64,000 nt of DNA from Oceanicoccus sp. (GCF_029238675.1 NZ_JAQWFR010000004.1:1-64000), one strand, 5' to 3'; positions 25,897-35,121 are shown, counted from the stretch's first letter. Program-made: numbers and translations. The notes: generated by a model not told the origin, from the sequence alone.

Positions 25897-27171
25897 CTAG
25901 GATGCGATATTGGTCTGCTCGCCTTCTGAGCGGGCAATGATTACGGCACCGGCGGAATCGCTGGTGACATTTACCGCTGTACGCATCATATCCAGGATAC
26001 GGTCAGTGACTAACAGCAAGCCAAGGCCTTCCAACGGCAAACCAATAACGCCAAGGATGACTGTAATCGCTACCAGACTGGCGGCGGGGATACCCGCAAC
26101 ACCGATGGAAGTTAATAAAGCCACTAACACAATGGTAAATTGCTGCACGATGGTTAGGTCTAATCCATAGGCCTGGGCAATAAACATGGCGGCTACACAT
26201 TCATATAAGGCGGTGCCGTCCATATTAATGGTTGCGCCTAGTGGCAATACAAAACTGGTGGTTTTGTTGGACACACCGATGTCTTTTTCAACAGTCTCCA
26301 ACGTTAATGGCAGTGTTGCAGAGCTGGAAGCGGTGGAAAATGCAGTGAGCATCACCGGTGACATTTGTTTAAAAAATGTACCGGGGCGGACCCGGCCCAA
26401 AACACGTAATAATATGGGCAAGGTGATAAAGGCATGGATGCCTAAGGCTGCAACCACCGTAACAAAGAATATTAATAGCGGTGAGAACGCAGCAAAACCC
26501 GTTGCCGCTACGGTTTTTGCCACCAAACCAAATACACCCAGCGGTGCAAATTTCATCACCCACATGGTGATATGCATCATGGTATCAAACACCGCTTGCC
26601 AAAAGTTTTTTAACACATCGCTTTTATCTTTATCAATGCGGGTGATAAAAAACCCGAATAACAGGGAGAAAAAGATCAAACCTAACATTTGACCACCGGC
26701 TGCAGCGGCAACGACGTTAGTCGGCACCAAACGTAAAAACACATCGCTAATATCGCTGGCGCCTTTGCCTTCTACTTTTTCTACCACCATAGCTAATTCG
26801 TTAGCATCGGTGCTTAAGTTCAGTTGGTCACCGGCTGCTTGGCCATCAATCAGGCCGGGGGTGGTGATGTTGACTAAAACAAGACCCACTAAGATGGCGA
26901 GCAAACTGGTGGTGGCATAAAACAAAATGGTTTTGCCACCAAGGCGACCGAGGTTTTCGCTATTACCAATGCCAGAAATACCGGTAATAATGGAAGACAT
27001 CACCAAGGGCACGATAATCATTTTTAAAGCGTTTAAAAATAAGGTGCCGACAAAGGCATAAATAGCGTAAAAGCTAATACCCAAAATACTGGTATCGGTT
27101 CCCGTGATTATTCCCGCAATGATTGCAGCGATAATTGCGATTAAAATTTGCCAATGTAGTGCAAGCTTCAT
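25897..27171 (-). CDS. Dicarboxylate/amino acid:cation symporter (DAACS, GltP/DctA-like)
   Basis: A 424-residue inner-membrane symporter of the glutamate/dicarboxylate family. Landmarks are LKMIIVPLVMSSIITGISG near residue 48, the re-entrant loop SSSATLPLTLE (near 280), the substrate/Na+ motif region NMDGTALYECVAAMFIAQ (near 320), and the final VNVTSDSAGAVIIARSEGE with the conserved Asp. It carries a glutamate-, aspartate- or C4-dicarboxylate-type substrate with Na+ or H+. The start ATG overlaps the DUF1415 stop as ATGA. A palindromic repeat follows the stop by 12 bp. Confidence 0.92.
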   Translation of the reverse strand: MKLALHWQILIAIIAAIIAGIITGTDTSILGISFYAIYAFVGTLFLNALKMIIVPLVMSSIITGISGIGNSENLGRLGGKTILFYATTSLLAILVGLVLVNITTPGLIDGQAAGDQLNLSTDANELAMVVEKVEGKGASDISDVFLRLVPTNVVAAAAGGQMLGLIFFSLLFGFFITRIDKDKSDVLKNFWQAVFDTMMHITMWVMKFAPLGVFGLVAKTVAATGFAAFSPLLIFFVTVVAALGIHAFITLPILLRVLGRVRPGTFFKQMSPVMLTAFSTASSSATLPLTLETVEKDIGVSNKTTSFVLPLGATINMDGTALYECVAAMFIAQAYGLDLTIVQQFTIVLVALLTSIGVAGIPAASLVAITVILGVIGLPLEGLGLLLVTDRILDMMRTAVNVTSDSAGAVIIARSEGEQTNIAS

Positions 27172-27722
27172 GAAGTTGATTCCATTGCTAATAATTTGAG
27201 TAGGGCCGGCTTGCCCAGGGCTTGTAGTTTACGAATATTATTGTCAGGTATTAATTCTGGCTGTGGATAGTTTCCCAACGCCCGGCTTAGCTGCGCTTCG
27301 CGAATAAAATGTAACATCGGATAAGGTGAGCGATTGGTATAGTGGCTCACATCCTCTTCGGGCACACCCTCAAAACAGTAATCGGGGTGAAAGCTGGCAA
27401 TTTGAATCACCCCCTCTAAACCTACCTGCTGTAATAATTCGTTGGCCACTTCAACTAATGACCAATATTGGTCGAAGTCCTTCAAGCCGTTACTGAATAC
27501 TAGCAGGCTAGTGGCTATTGTGCTTTCGTCAGTTTGTTGCAGTTGGTCTAGCTGTTCTAACACTGCCGCTATGATGGCCTGGTCTTGTTCGGCTGGGCAT
27601 ACGTCAATATGCACGCCATCGGCCTTGAGTACGGGGCCGGCGAAGGGGCAAAGGTTTAGACCCACCACAATGGTTTCAAGCCATTGGCGAGTTTGTTGGG
27701 CGGCTAGGCTGGTTTCTATCAT
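27168..27722 (-). CDS. DUF1415 family protein
   Basis: A 184-residue cytoplasmic protein matching DUF1415, whose function is unknown. Family landmarks visible are TRQWLETIVVGLNLCPFAGP near the start (Cys near 27), LLVFSNGLKDFDQYW in the middle, and IQIASFHPDYCFEGVPEEDVS followed by TNRSPYPMLHFIREAQL. The conserved Cys and His/Asp residues hint at metal binding, but this is not shown. It overlaps the symporter start by 4 bp and is probably cotranscribed with it. A short palindromic repeat copy lies 9 bp before its start. Confidence 0.85.
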   Translation of the reverse strand: MIETSLAAQQTRQWLETIVVGLNLCPFAGPVLKADGVHIDVCPAEQDQAIIAAVLEQLDQLQQTDESTIATSLLVFSNGLKDFDQYWSLVEVANELLQQVGLEGVIQIASFHPDYCFEGVPEEDVSHYTNRSPYPMLHFIREAQLSRALGNYPQPELIPDNNIRKLQALGKPALLKLLAMESTS

Positions 27723-27730
27723 AGAAGTTC

Positions 27731-27790
27731 CGTCATTCCCGCGAAGGCGGGAATCTACCGTGCTGGGTTCCCGCCTTCGCGGGAATGACG
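27731..27790. repeat. REPIN-like palindromic repeat, short copy D
   Basis: A 60-bp copy: two inverted end units (CGTCATTCCCGCGAAGGCGG and its inverse) joined by a short spacer (TCTACCGTGCTGGG) in place of the long interior. It sits between the hup terminator and the DUF1415 start. Confidence 0.9.
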
Positions 27791-27797
27791 TTCTGGT

Positions 27798-27832
27798 AAA
27801 AAAAAACGGACAACACTCTCATGTCATCCGTT
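27798..27832 (-). terminator. Rho-independent terminator after hup
   Basis: On the minus strand a 12-bp stem (with three G-T pairs) closes a GAGA tetraloop and is followed by eight to nine T residues. It lies about 25 bp beyond the HU stop codon. Confidence 0.9.
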
Positions 27833-27857
27833 TTTCGTTATCGTTCAAGAGCAGCTG

Positions 27858-28130
27858 CTAGTTCAACGCTTCTTTTAAGGCCTTACCAGGCTTAAAGCCT
27901 ACGGTGTTGCTAGCTTTAATCTGGATTGGCTCACCGGTTTGAGGGTTTTTGCCGGTGCGGGCATTGCGATGGCGAGTTTCAAAGGTACCAAAACCAATCA
28001 GGCTTACGGACTCTTTGCGGCTCAGTGAATTAGTGATTTCGTCCAGGATGGCTGACAGCACATCGTTCGCTTTGTTGATGGGAATGTCGGCCTTGTCGGC
28101 AATTTGTTCAGCTAGATCTGGCTTGCGCAT
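27858..28130 (-). CDS. DNA-binding protein HU (HU-beta type)
   Basis: A 90-residue nucleoid protein of the HU/IHF family. MRKPDLAEQIADKADIPINKA forms the helical dimer base. GFGTFETRHRNARTGKNPQTG is the signature beta-arm start with the Pro intercalation region (RNARTGKNPQTGEPIQI). VGFKPGKALKEALN ends the protein. It forms dimers that bend DNA without strong sequence preference. AAGGAA precedes the ATG, and a strong terminator follows. It is monocistronic, not next to lon as in E. coli hupB, so a hupA/hupB distinction is not made. Confidence 0.96.
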   Translation of the reverse strand: MRKPDLAEQIADKADIPINKANDVLSAILDEITNSLSRKESVSLIGFGTFETRHRNARTGKNPQTGEPIQIKASNTVGFKPGKALKEALN

Positions 28131-28152
28131 AATCGTTCCTTTTTCTTGTTAT

Positions 28153-28168
28153 GTCTTTAAATAAAGAC
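28153..28168. promoter_or_regulatory. Dyad in the hup leader
   Basis: GTCTTTA, two bases, TAAAGAC: a perfect 7-bp inverted repeat 23 bp before the hup start codon. It could be a protein-binding site or a weak leader hairpin. No specific regulator is recognisable. Confidence 0.35.
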
Positions 28169-28230
28169 GCTTAGTTATTGTTAGAGTTAGCTATTCCATT
28201 GCTTGGGATAGCTTGATAACAACCTTATCC

Positions 28231-28278
28231 AGCTATCTTGATGGCTATCTCAATGGCCATGTTAATGACTATCTCAAT
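28231..28278. repeat. Four 12-bp tandem repeats upstream of hup
   Basis: Four consecutive imperfect 12-mers with consensus close to GGCTATCTCAAT occupy 28231-28242, 28243-28254, 28255-28266 and 28267-28278. They lie about 100-150 bp before the hup start, where upstream regulatory sites may occur. Confidence 0.7.
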
Positions 28279-28343
28279 TTTCCCCGGGTTAGTAAACCAC
28301 AGTTTTTGGATTAATTAACCCTGATGACATCCAACCGTGACGA

Positions 28344-29720
28344 TTAGGCCATGATGGGGGGCAGTTCTTTTTGTAGTCGCATTTTCTCTTTCGTGCCTTC
28401 ACCGGTCAGGGCAAAGCCGATTAAGCCACCGTCAGCACCGCGAAATTCTGCAATCACATTATTGCCGTTTTCCTGCACTGTCCACTCACCCTGGACATCT
28501 TTAGGTACCGGGTTTACCGCGACGGGGCAGGCCGGTGTTTTAATGGTAACGGGCATAGCGGCATAGCTAACTTCCGTGGGCTCGCCGGCCAGGGTTTTAC
28601 CCAGGGCTCTGGCGCCGGCCATGAGTGGGGCTACATAAACCAATACATGACCGGCTACTTCCGCACAATCACCCAGGGTGTAAACATTGTTGGCAGAGGT
28701 TTCTAATAAGCGGTTAGCGACAATACCGCGGTTAACTTCAATACCGGCCGCTTTAGCCAGCTCGGTGCGTGGACGCACACCTACAGCACAAACGACGATA
28801 TCAGCATTGATGGTAACACCGGTATTCAGGGTCACAACAACGCCTGACTCTGCCTTGTTTACTTCGGTGACTAAGGGGCCAAAATGGAATTTTGCGCCTT
28901 TTTCTTCCAGTGCACGCTGTACCGCTTTGCCGGCTACCTCTGGTAACAAAGTAGGCAGGCAGTAATCCAGTGGGTCAACGGTCTCAACCTCAAAACCACC
29001 ATTAAGCAGGTCGTTGGTGTATTCACAGCCGATCAGGCCGCCACCGATAACACAGACTTTTTTTGCGCCGGTTTTTTTCATGGCTTTACGGAAATCATCA
29101 AAGTCCAGCAAGTCATTGATGGAGTAAACATAGTCCAGCGCGTCACCCGCAATCGGCGGCTTGATGGTTTCAGCACCCAGGGTTAGTACCAGTTTGCTGT
29201 AGTGGATGCTGGTGGCGGCATCGCCGACTTTGATCATTTGCTGGTCGGTATCGATGGATAACACATCGGTCATGGTCCAGACACTGGCTTTTAAGGTTCT
29301 GGCCATGCTGCCGGCATCGGACTGGGCCAGGTCAGTGGCTTCAGTATTTTTGGTATAACCGGTAGATAGCATGGGCTTTGAGTACGCGCGGCCATCGTCA
29401 TTGGTGATTAAGATTAATGGTGTCTCGGCATCATGCTTGCGGAATTCTTTGGCCAGGCCATAGCCGGCAAGACCGGTGCCCAGAATAATCACCGGGGCTA
29501 CCACAGGGTCGGTGGTGTCTTCATCTTCATGGTGAGGCACTTCAGTTGTGGCCCCGGTAACTTCTATCATCTCGAAGTCTTCCTTGCCTACGCCACAGTC
29601 AGGGCATAACCAGTCGTCGGGGACATCAGCCCATTGGGTGCCGGGTGCTAAGCCTGATTCCGGGTCTCCCTTGGCTTCGTCATAAACCCAGCCACAAACA
29701 ATACATTCCCATTTAGTCAT
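28344..29720 (-). CDS. Rubredoxin-rubredoxin reductase fusion (FAD-dependent NAD(P)H oxidoreductase)
   Basis: A 458-residue protein combining an N-terminal rubredoxin with a reductase. The rubredoxin iron site is complete: Cys6 and Cys9 in CIVCGWVYD, Cys39 and Cys42 in [12 protein letters not shown]. An acidic linker (about 55-72) leads to a flavoprotein with the FAD motif [14 protein letters not shown] (near 77), the NAD(P)H motif [14 protein letters not shown] (near 225) and a C-terminal FAD motif [11 protein letters not shown]. It would pass electrons from NAD(P)H through FAD to its own rubredoxin and then to an oxygenase or peroxide/oxygen-defence protein. The two proteins are separate in Pseudomonas (RubA and RubB). 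No alkane hydroxylase gene is nearby. Confidence 0.9.
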   Translation of the reverse strand: MTKWECIVCGWVYDEAKGDPESGLAPGTQWADVPDDWLCPDCGVGKEDFEMIEVTGATTEVPHHEDEDTTDPVVAPVIILGTGLAGYGLAKEFRKHDAETPLILITNDDGRAYSKPMLSTGYTKNTEATDLAQSDAGSMARTLKASVWTMTDVLSIDTDQQMIKVGDAATSIHYSKLVLTLGAETIKPPIAGDALDYVYSINDLLDFDDFRKAMKKTGAKKVCVIGGGLIGCEYTNDLLNGGFEVETVDPLDYCLPTLLPEVAGKAVQRALEEKGAKFHFGPLVTEVNKAESGVVVTLNTGVTINADIVVCAVGVRPRTELAKAAGIEVNRGIVANRLLETSANNVYTLGDCAEVAGHVLVYVAPLMAGARALGKTLAGEPTEVSYAAMPVTIKTPACPVAVNPVPKDVQGEWTVQENGNNVIAEFRGADGGLIGFALTGEGTKEKMRLQKELPPIMA

Positions 29721-29798
29721 TTGAAGTTCTGCCTATTCTTTGTCATTCTATTTTTGCCTGATTTATTGCCAGTACTTGTTCGTCCAGCACGTGAGCGT

Positions 29799-29834
29799 TT
29801 GCATGTTTACTTGCATGTTTACTTGCATGTTTAA
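29799..29834. repeat. Three 12-bp tandem repeats in the rubredoxin/ubiC intergenic region
   Basis: TTGCATGTTTAC occurs twice exactly (29799-29810, 29811-29822) and once with a final A (29823-29834). The array lies between divergent genes, about 55 bp from the ubiC start and 80 bp from the rubredoxin start, so it overlaps their likely promoter zone. Confidence 0.8.
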
Positions 29835-29888
29835 TGGCATTCGCGCATTCTCACGGCTATTGACACCTAACCCGCTGGAAGCCCGATA

Positions 29889-30446
29889 TTGTACGCCCTT
29901 CAACCATCCGGATACCACCCCACAGAGTCCAACTGGCAGGATTATCACCACTTCACATCCTCCCAGCTGCCCGGCTCGGTCCGTCCCTGGCTATTAGATC
30001 GGGGCTCTTTGACCCAGCGACTTATCAAGTCCAGTCGCGGGCAGTTCAAAGTGCAGGTACTCAAGCAGCAATGGCAGCGGCCACGACTCTCTGAAGCCAC
30101 TCTGTTGGGGATGCAGCATCGGGAGATGGCCATTATTCGCGAAGTGGCCCTGCTTTGCGGCGGCCAGCCCTGGGTGTTTGCCCGCAGTGTTATGCCCGCC
30201 AGTTCACTGGTAGGCAGGCTGCGCAGGTTGCGTAAGTTTAATGATAGCTCCCTCGGGGAGATGCTGTTTCGTGACCCCAGTATGCAACGCCACCCTTTCC
30301 AGATTGCCTCAATTGAAGGTAACAGCTCGCAGCTACCTGCCAGTTTGCAGCAAGAAACAACATTATGGGGACGGCGCTGCCGTTTTGAGCTGGCCACTAA
30401 ACCGATTATGGTCAGCGAAATTTTTCTGCCCGCTTTTAAGCCCTAA
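29889..30446 (+). CDS. ubiC: Chorismate-pyruvate lyase UbiC
   Basis: Releases pyruvate from chorismate to give 4-hydroxybenzoate, the first committed step of ubiquinone synthesis. The 185-residue protein matches UbiC in REVALLCGGQPWVFARSVMPAS (Arg of the active site), LGEMLFRDPSM and the terminal VSEIFLPAF with the conserved Glu. It is longer than E. coli UbiC (165). The TTG at 29889 is the only plausible start before an in-frame stop, and GGAAG lies 7 bases before it. ubiA follows about 95 bp downstream on the same strand, which makes the assignment secure. Confidence 0.9.
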   Translation: MYALQPSGYHPTESNWQDYHHFTSSQLPGSVRPWLLDRGSLTQRLIKSSRGQFKVQVLKQQWQRPRLSEATLLGMQHREMAIIREVALLCGGQPWVFARSVMPASSLVGRLRRLRKFNDSSLGEMLFRDPSMQRHPFQIASIEGNSSQLPASLQQETTLWGRRCRFELATKPIMVSEIFLPAFKP

Positions 30447-30542
30447 AAATCCAGCATTTGGTAGCGGCAACGCCAAGCTATAACCTTGTTCTGGCGGTAA
30501 CTGTTATACTGCAGGCCGCCTGTAATAAGAACGCCAAATGCT

Positions 30543-31424
30543 ATGACCGCCCTGCATACGACTATCCTGAATAAAGCCCCCGCCTATCTGGCGCTGATTC
30601 GCTTTGATCGCCCTATTGGCACTTATCTATTGTTGTGGCCAACGCTATGGGCCCTTTGGCTTGCCGCCGAGGGTTTGCCCGACGCAAAACTGCTAGTGAT
30701 TTTTATTCTCGGTACGTTTTTAATGCGTTCAGCTGGCTGTGCCATTAATGACTATGCTGACCGCAATATTGACGCCCATGTTAAACGCACGGCCAACCGA
30801 CCACTTGCCTCGGGTAAAATCAGCGCGAAGGAAGCACTGGTTTTTACCGCGGTGCTTTGTTTGCTGGCCTTTGTACTGGTGTTATTTACCAACCTGAAAA
30901 CCATCCTGCTATCCTTCGCCGCCGTTGCCCTGGCTGCCTGTTACCCCTTTATGAAGCGCTATACCCATTTACCGCAGGTGGTGCTAGGGGCTGCTTTTTC
31001 CTGGGGTATCCCCATGGCCTTTGCCGCCCAGCAAAATGCCCTGCCCAAACCACTGTGGCTGCTGTACTTTGCAGTGGTGCTCTGGACTGTGGCCTACGAT
31101 ACGTTTTACGCCATGGTCGACAGGGATGACGATATTACTATTGGTGTAAAGTCTACCGCCGTTTTGTTTGGTCAGTATGATCGGCTAATTACCGGGCTGC
31201 TGCAGCTGGTTGTTATTATGCTACTGGTAGTTGTGGGCCACGCCTTTAGCCTGGGTGATGTCTATTATTTAAGTTTGATCGTCACCGCCTTACTCTTCGT
31301 ATACCAACAATACTTGGTTCGTCACCGTGACCGTGATCAATGCTTTAAGGCCTTTTTAAATAATCACTGGGTCGGTGCAGTTATTTTTTGTGGTATTGCC
31401 TTGAGCTATTTTTATGCAGCTTAG
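30543..31424 (+). CDS. ubiA: 4-hydroxybenzoate polyprenyltransferase UbiA
   Basis: Inner-membrane prenyltransferase that attaches the octaprenyl (or similar) tail to 4-hydroxybenzoate. The 293 residues show about eight to nine membrane helices and both aspartate-rich Mg2+-diphosphate motifs: [15 protein letters not shown] (near 73) and [13 protein letters not shown] (near 188). [20 protein letters not shown] at the N-terminus is characteristic. It follows ubiC as in E. coli and overlaps the next gene by 11 bp. Confidence 0.95.
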   Translation: MTALHTTILNKAPAYLALIRFDRPIGTYLLLWPTLWALWLAAEGLPDAKLLVIFILGTFLMRSAGCAINDYADRNIDAHVKRTANRPLASGKISAKEALVFTAVLCLLAFVLVLFTNLKTILLSFAAVALAACYPFMKRYTHLPQVVLGAAFSWGIPMAFAAQQNALPKPLWLLYFAVVLWTVAYDTFYAMVDRDDDITIGVKSTAVLFGQYDRLITGLLQLVVIMLLVVVGHAFSLGDVYYLSLIVTALLFVYQQYLVRHRDRDQCFKAFLNNHWVGAVIFCGIALSYFYAA

Positions 31425-32565
31425 TTTTATCGACAGTATTGAACAGATCGATGCTGACCAATGGAATGCTGTTGCCGGCACTGACTATCCTTTTACCCGT
31501 TATGAATTTTTACATGCGCTGGAAGTCAGCAAGGCCACCGAGAAAAAATCCGGCTGGCAACCGCAGCATGCGTTGGTAAAAGATGGGGACGAGCTGGTTG
31601 CGGTAATGCCGCTGTATTTAAAATACCACTCCTATGGCGAATATGTGTTTGACTGGTCATGGGCGGATGCCTACCAGCGACATGGTTTTGCCTATTACCC
31701 GAAATTACTTTCCGCGATTCCGTTTACACCGGCAACAGGCCCCAGGCTTTGTATTAAACCGGGGCAAGATACAGGGGCTATTTATAGCCGGTTATCAGAG
31801 GGCCTTTTGGAGCATGCCAAACAAATGGATGCTTCATCCATCCATATTTTATTTCCGCCAGTGGATGATAAAAATCGCTTTGAGAAATTAGGCTTTAAAC
31901 CGCGCCGGGGTACACAGTACCATTGGTTTAATCAGGGCTTTGCCAGCTTTGATGATTTTCTAAATACCTTTAGTTCCAGAAAACGCAAAAACCTGAAAAA
32001 AGAACGGCGTAAAGTTGAAGCACAAAATCTGCAATTAGAGATTATTGAAGGCCCGGATATTTCCCCGGAAATCTGGCAGCGGTTTTATTATTTTTACCAG
32101 CTAACTTATGCCAAGCGCAGTGGCCATGGTGGGTATTTAAACCAGGCCTTTTTTGAATTAATAGCCGAGACTATGGCAGAGCATATCGTTTTGGTTTTGG
32201 CCTATGATCATAATAAGGGTGGCGAAGCCATTGCCGGTGCGATTAATTTTCGCGATTCCAATACACTCTATGGGCGCTATTGGGGGTGTATGGTGGAATA
32301 TGAATTTTTGCATTTTGAAGCCTGTTATTACCAGGGTATTGACTATTGTATTGCCAATGGTCTGCGACGCTTTGACCCGGGCGCCCAGGGTGAGCATAAA
32401 ATCCAGCGGGGGTTTACGCCGATAGAAACCTGGTCTAACCACTGGATTGCCGAGCCTGCCTTTGCCGCGGCGATTGAGGATTTTATTGCGCAGGATAATC
32501 AGTCTATGGAAGGTTATATCGCACAGGCTAGTGAGATGTTGCCGTTTAGGAAGGCTGAGAAATAA
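31414..32565 (+). CDS. FemAB/GNAT-like predicted N-acyltransferase (COG3146 type)
   Basis: A 383-residue cytoplasmic protein resembling the COG3146 group of predicted N-acyltransferases, which share the GNAT fold with FemAB peptidoglycan enzymes. Visible family blocks are [42 protein letters not shown], the basic stretch [16 protein letters not shown], and LYGRYWGCM followed by the C-terminal [16 protein letters not shown]. Substrate is unknown. Its ATG lies inside ubiA, with translation probably coupled; the functional link to ubiquinone synthesis is unproven. Confidence 0.85.
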   Translation: MQLSFIDSIEQIDADQWNAVAGTDYPFTRYEFLHALEVSKATEKKSGWQPQHALVKDGDELVAVMPLYLKYHSYGEYVFDWSWADAYQRHGFAYYPKLLSAIPFTPATGPRLCIKPGQDTGAIYSRLSEGLLEHAKQMDASSIHILFPPVDDKNRFEKLGFKPRRGTQYHWFNQGFASFDDFLNTFSSRKRKNLKKERRKVEAQNLQLEIIEGPDISPEIWQRFYYFYQLTYAKRSGHGGYLNQAFFELIAETMAEHIVLVLAYDHNKGGEAIAGAINFRDSNTLYGRYWGCMVEYEFLHFEACYYQGIDYCIANGLRRFDPGAQGEHKIQRGFTPIETWSNHWIAEPAFAAAIEDFIAQDNQSMEGYIAQASEMLPFRKAEK

Positions 32566-32592
32566 TCCACCCTACGCGGTGATATCTTCCGT

Positions 32593-33183
32593 TTACTGTT
32601 TTTTCCAAACTAAACAGCGGTTATTGGCTGGCATGGCTAAATCATCCAGCAACACTAGTCCAGCCTGCTCTGCCAAACCCTGAACGGCTTCAAAGTCGCG
32701 GATGCCACTGAGTGGATTGCGATTTTTTAGTAATTGCTCAAAGTTGGCGTTGCTTTCGCTGGTAAATTTACCGTCATAGTTAAAGGGGCCATAGAGACAA
32801 AAGATACCGCCCACTTCTAACACTTTGTTGATACCGGAAAAAAAACGTTCAACCTCCTGCCAACTCATTATATGGACGGTATTGGCTGAAAAGATTGCGG
32901 GGGCCGTTGATACCGGCCACTCCTGATTAACGTCTAAGGGTAACGGCGGTAATAGATTGTCGCGCTCTGCCCAATCAAGCCAGCGGTTGATCCCCTCTAA
33001 ATAGTCTTGCTGGTCAGCAGCTTGCCAATAGAGATGGGGTAAGTGCTCGGCAAAAAATACTGCGTGTTGGCCAGTACCGCTGCCAACTTCCAGCACATAA
33101 TCTACATCTGCAAAATAACGCTGCAACACCTCGAGTATTACGGCTTTATTATTTTCACAGGCTTGGGAAAAAGGAAGGTCCAT
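32593..33183 (-). CDS. DUF938 SAM-dependent methyltransferase-like protein
   Basis: A 196-residue class I methyltransferase-fold protein matching DUF938. FSQACENNKAVILEVLQRYF leads into the SAM-binding motif VLEVGSGTGQHAVFFAEHLP. Later blocks are FSANTVHIMSWQEVERFF and LYGPFNYDGKFTSESNANFE, followed by SGIRDFEAV. The substrate is unknown. It is convergent with the upstream acyltransferase, and yaaA lies just upstream on the same strand, about 50 bp away. Confidence 0.88.
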   Translation of the reverse strand: MDLPFSQACENNKAVILEVLQRYFADVDYVLEVGSGTGQHAVFFAEHLPHLYWQAADQQDYLEGINRWLDWAERDNLLPPLPLDVNQEWPVSTAPAIFSANTVHIMSWQEVERFFSGINKVLEVGGIFCLYGPFNYDGKFTSESNANFEQLLKNRNPLSGIRDFEAVQGLAEQAGLVLLDDLAMPANNRCLVWKKQ

Positions 33184-33235
33184 AAACAGATCAACTCAGG
33201 TTTAAGGCTATTGCAGTCGACTAGCTAAAAGTGCA

Positions 33236-34012
33236 TCAGGCGGGTTCATCGCGGGTAAACACCCACTCTCTGGCTGAGGACATTGCGGCATTGTAGCGGT
33301 AGCCATCGGTATCAAATTGCTTGATATCCTCTACATCCGTCAGCTGGTTTTTGATCACATAGGCGCTCATCAAGCCGCGGGCTTTTTTGGCATAGAAGCT
33401 GATGATTTTATATTTGCCGTTTTTTAAGTCTTTAAATACCGGGGTAATAATATCGGCGTTGATATTTTTTTGCTGGATAGACTTAAAGTATTCGTTTGAG
33501 GCGAGATTTAATAGCACTTCACTGTTGGATTTTTTTAACTGGGCATTCATCGCATCGGTTATTTGCTCACCCCAAAATTGGTAGAGGTTGTCACCGCCTT
33601 CGTTGGCAAATTTGGTGCCCATTTCTAAACGGTAGGGCTGGATATAATCCAAAGGGCGAAGCAGGCCATAAAGGCCGGACAAAATCCGTAGGTGCTTTTG
33701 AGCAAACTTAAAATCTTTGCCGTTAAAGCTTTCTGCATCCAGGCCAGTATATACGTCACCCTTAAAAGCCAGTACCGCCTGTTTGGCGTTGTCGACATCA
33801 AAAGGAGTATGCCAATTTAAAAAGCGATCAAAGTTCAGGTTACCCAGCTTGTCACTGATACTCATTAATCCTGAGATATCTGAAGGGGATAGTTCACGCA
33901 ACTGATCGATCAACAGCTGTGATTGATCCAAAAAATCCGGCTGGGTTGAAACTTTGGTTTTTGCCGGGGTTTCAAAGTCCAGTGTTTTTGCGGGGGAGAT
34001 AACCATTAACAT
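33236..34012 (-). CDS. yaaA: Peroxide stress protein YaaA (UPF0246/DUF328)
   Basis: A 258-residue cytoplasmic protein matching YaaA along its length: [54 protein letters not shown] followed by [33 protein letters not shown] and [17 protein letters not shown]. In E. coli, YaaA limits intracellular iron during hydrogen peroxide stress and binds DNA. It starts an apparent short operon with the DUF938 gene. Confidence 0.94.
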   Translation of the reverse strand: MLMVISPAKTLDFETPAKTKVSTQPDFLDQSQLLIDQLRELSPSDISGLMSISDKLGNLNFDRFLNWHTPFDVDNAKQAVLAFKGDVYTGLDAESFNGKDFKFAQKHLRILSGLYGLLRPLDYIQPYRLEMGTKFANEGGDNLYQFWGEQITDAMNAQLKKSNSEVLLNLASNEYFKSIQQKNINADIITPVFKDLKNGKYKIISFYAKKARGLMSAYVIKNQLTDVEDIKQFDTDGYRYNAAMSSAREWVFTRDEPA

Positions 34013-34045
34013 GTTATTTACTCTTTGTTGCGCTGCTGTTAATTT

Positions 34046-34576
34046 TTATTCAGTGGGCGCCAGAATAGGTTGCCACCAATTCAATGGTTCACCGGTTTGC
34101 GGGTCATAAACATTGCCGTAAAACCATGCCACATCTTCATAGCATGACAGCGCTTCATCTAACATTTTTTCTATGGCGTTAAAGCCACAGCTGACATGAA
34201 TGCTGTAAACCAGGGCTTTGGGTTCTTTGATATCCAAATCACCCCCAAGCTTTTCAATTTCTGAGGTGAGGTTCTGTTCCAGAGCCGATAAGGCGGTATT
34301 GCTAAAATCTTCTTTGCTAAATACCCGCAGGCAAAGGTTGCCACCATGTTGTAGTACTTTAAAGGCGCCTTTCGGTTTTTCCATCGCCTGAATAATATCA
34401 GCCCGGGCAATGCCGCGAACAAATAAGGGGGATTTTAATAGTTGATAGCTATTGGCTTGTTGCTGGGGGTTGATCAACACTTTTTCTACCACCAACTCAC
34501 CGTTGGGGTGTTGCCCGGCGATCAGCTCAATGGTGGGCTCGCCGCCAATAAGGGCTTCTGTTTGCTTGTCTGTCAT
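34046..34576 (-). CDS. DUF4265-like hypothetical protein
   Basis: A 176-residue cytoplasmic protein of unknown function. The segment LLKSPLFVRGIARADIIQA, followed by Leu/Val-rich strands and a later acidic helix, resembles the DUF4265 layout. The start was set at the ATG at 34576 because the frame's earlier start lies inside the upstream lipoprotein gene; the ATG falls 13 bp after that gene's stop. It is likely cotranscribed with the lipoprotein gene. The domain call rests on pattern recognition only. Confidence 0.6.
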   Translation of the reverse strand: MTDKQTEALIGGEPTIELIAGQHPNGELVVEKVLINPQQQANSYQLLKSPLFVRGIARADIIQAMEKPKGAFKVLQHGGNLCLRVFSKEDFSNTALSALEQNLTSEIEKLGGDLDIKEPKALVYSIHVSCGFNAIEKMLDEALSCYEDVAWFYGNVYDPQTGEPLNWWQPILAPTE

Positions 34577-34589
34577 AATAAACCGGCCC

Positions 34590-34814
34590 TTAGCAGACGT
34601 AGATACCTTGTGAACGACGACGCTCGCATTCACGCTTATAGTTTTTGCACACTTGAATCATCGCAGCTGCCGGATCGTCGATCGTGTAGCACTCGGCATT
34701 TTTGGCGGCCAATTCATCATCGGGCATTTTTTCCCATTTGCTTTCGCAGGCGGTTAAAAAAACCGTGGTGCCCAATAACAGAGGGTAAATAACGGCATGT
34801 AGTGATGGTTTCAT
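34590..34814 (-). CDS. Small lipoprotein of unknown function
   Basis: A 74-residue precursor with a short signal peptide (HAVIYPLLLGTTVF) and lipobox LTAC, so lipidation is predicted at Cys23. The mature part is about 52 residues, charged, with four further Cys residues (in AECY, QVCKN, ECERR and the terminal YVC), which could form disulfides in the periplasm. Residue 2 after the Cys is Ser, which favours outer-membrane sorting. I do not recognise the family. The ATG at 34814 has no good ribosome-binding site, so the start is less certain. Confidence 0.65.
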   Translation of the reverse strand: MKPSLHAVIYPLLLGTTVFLTACESKWEKMPDDELAAKNAECYTIDDPAAAMIQVCKNYKRECERRRSQGIYVC

Positions 34815-34912
34815 AGGAGGGGTTTGCCACTAAAATTAAATGATTCCTGAGCCGAACCATAGCAGATTTTGCCCCAATCTGGCCAGTAAGCCCTGCACCA
34901 CTTCCGAACAAC

Positions 34913-35014
34913 TGTCATTCCCGCGCAGGCGGGAATCCAGTGCTGTCAATTTCCGCTTTAGCGGAAATAACAGCATAACCATGCAGGCTGGATTCCCGCC
35001 TGCGCGGGAATGAC
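34913..35014. repeat. REPIN-like palindromic repeat, full-length copy E
   Basis: A 102-bp copy bounded by TGTCATTCCCGCGCAGGCGG and its inverse, with the CAGG loop variant at both ends and the TTTCCGC..GCGGAAA interior hairpin. It lies between the lipoprotein gene and dctQ. The interior runs in the same direction as the copy at 21558. Confidence 0.92.
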
Positions 35015-35057
35015 AAAGGGTTTGCAAATCACGGCGTTTTAAGAAGGGGGGGAAAGC

Positions 35058-35075
35058 GGTGGATTGTAATCCACC
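35058..35075. repeat. GGTGGATT-GT-AATCCACC palindrome
   Basis: A perfect 8-bp inverted repeat with 2-base centre, followed by CTACA. Related sequence occurs at 46848-46861 and as a half-site near 32566 (AATCCACCCTACG). It appears to be a second small dispersed repeat family. Confidence 0.6.
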
Positions 35076-35121
35076 CTACATTCTATAATGCCGCCACCAT
35101 TGAACCTTTGCCCTCAATATT

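Noticed and set aside
26186-26692. 168-codon plus-strand ORF
   Set aside because: Lies antisense within the dicarboxylate symporter gene, has low-complexity composition and no family features.
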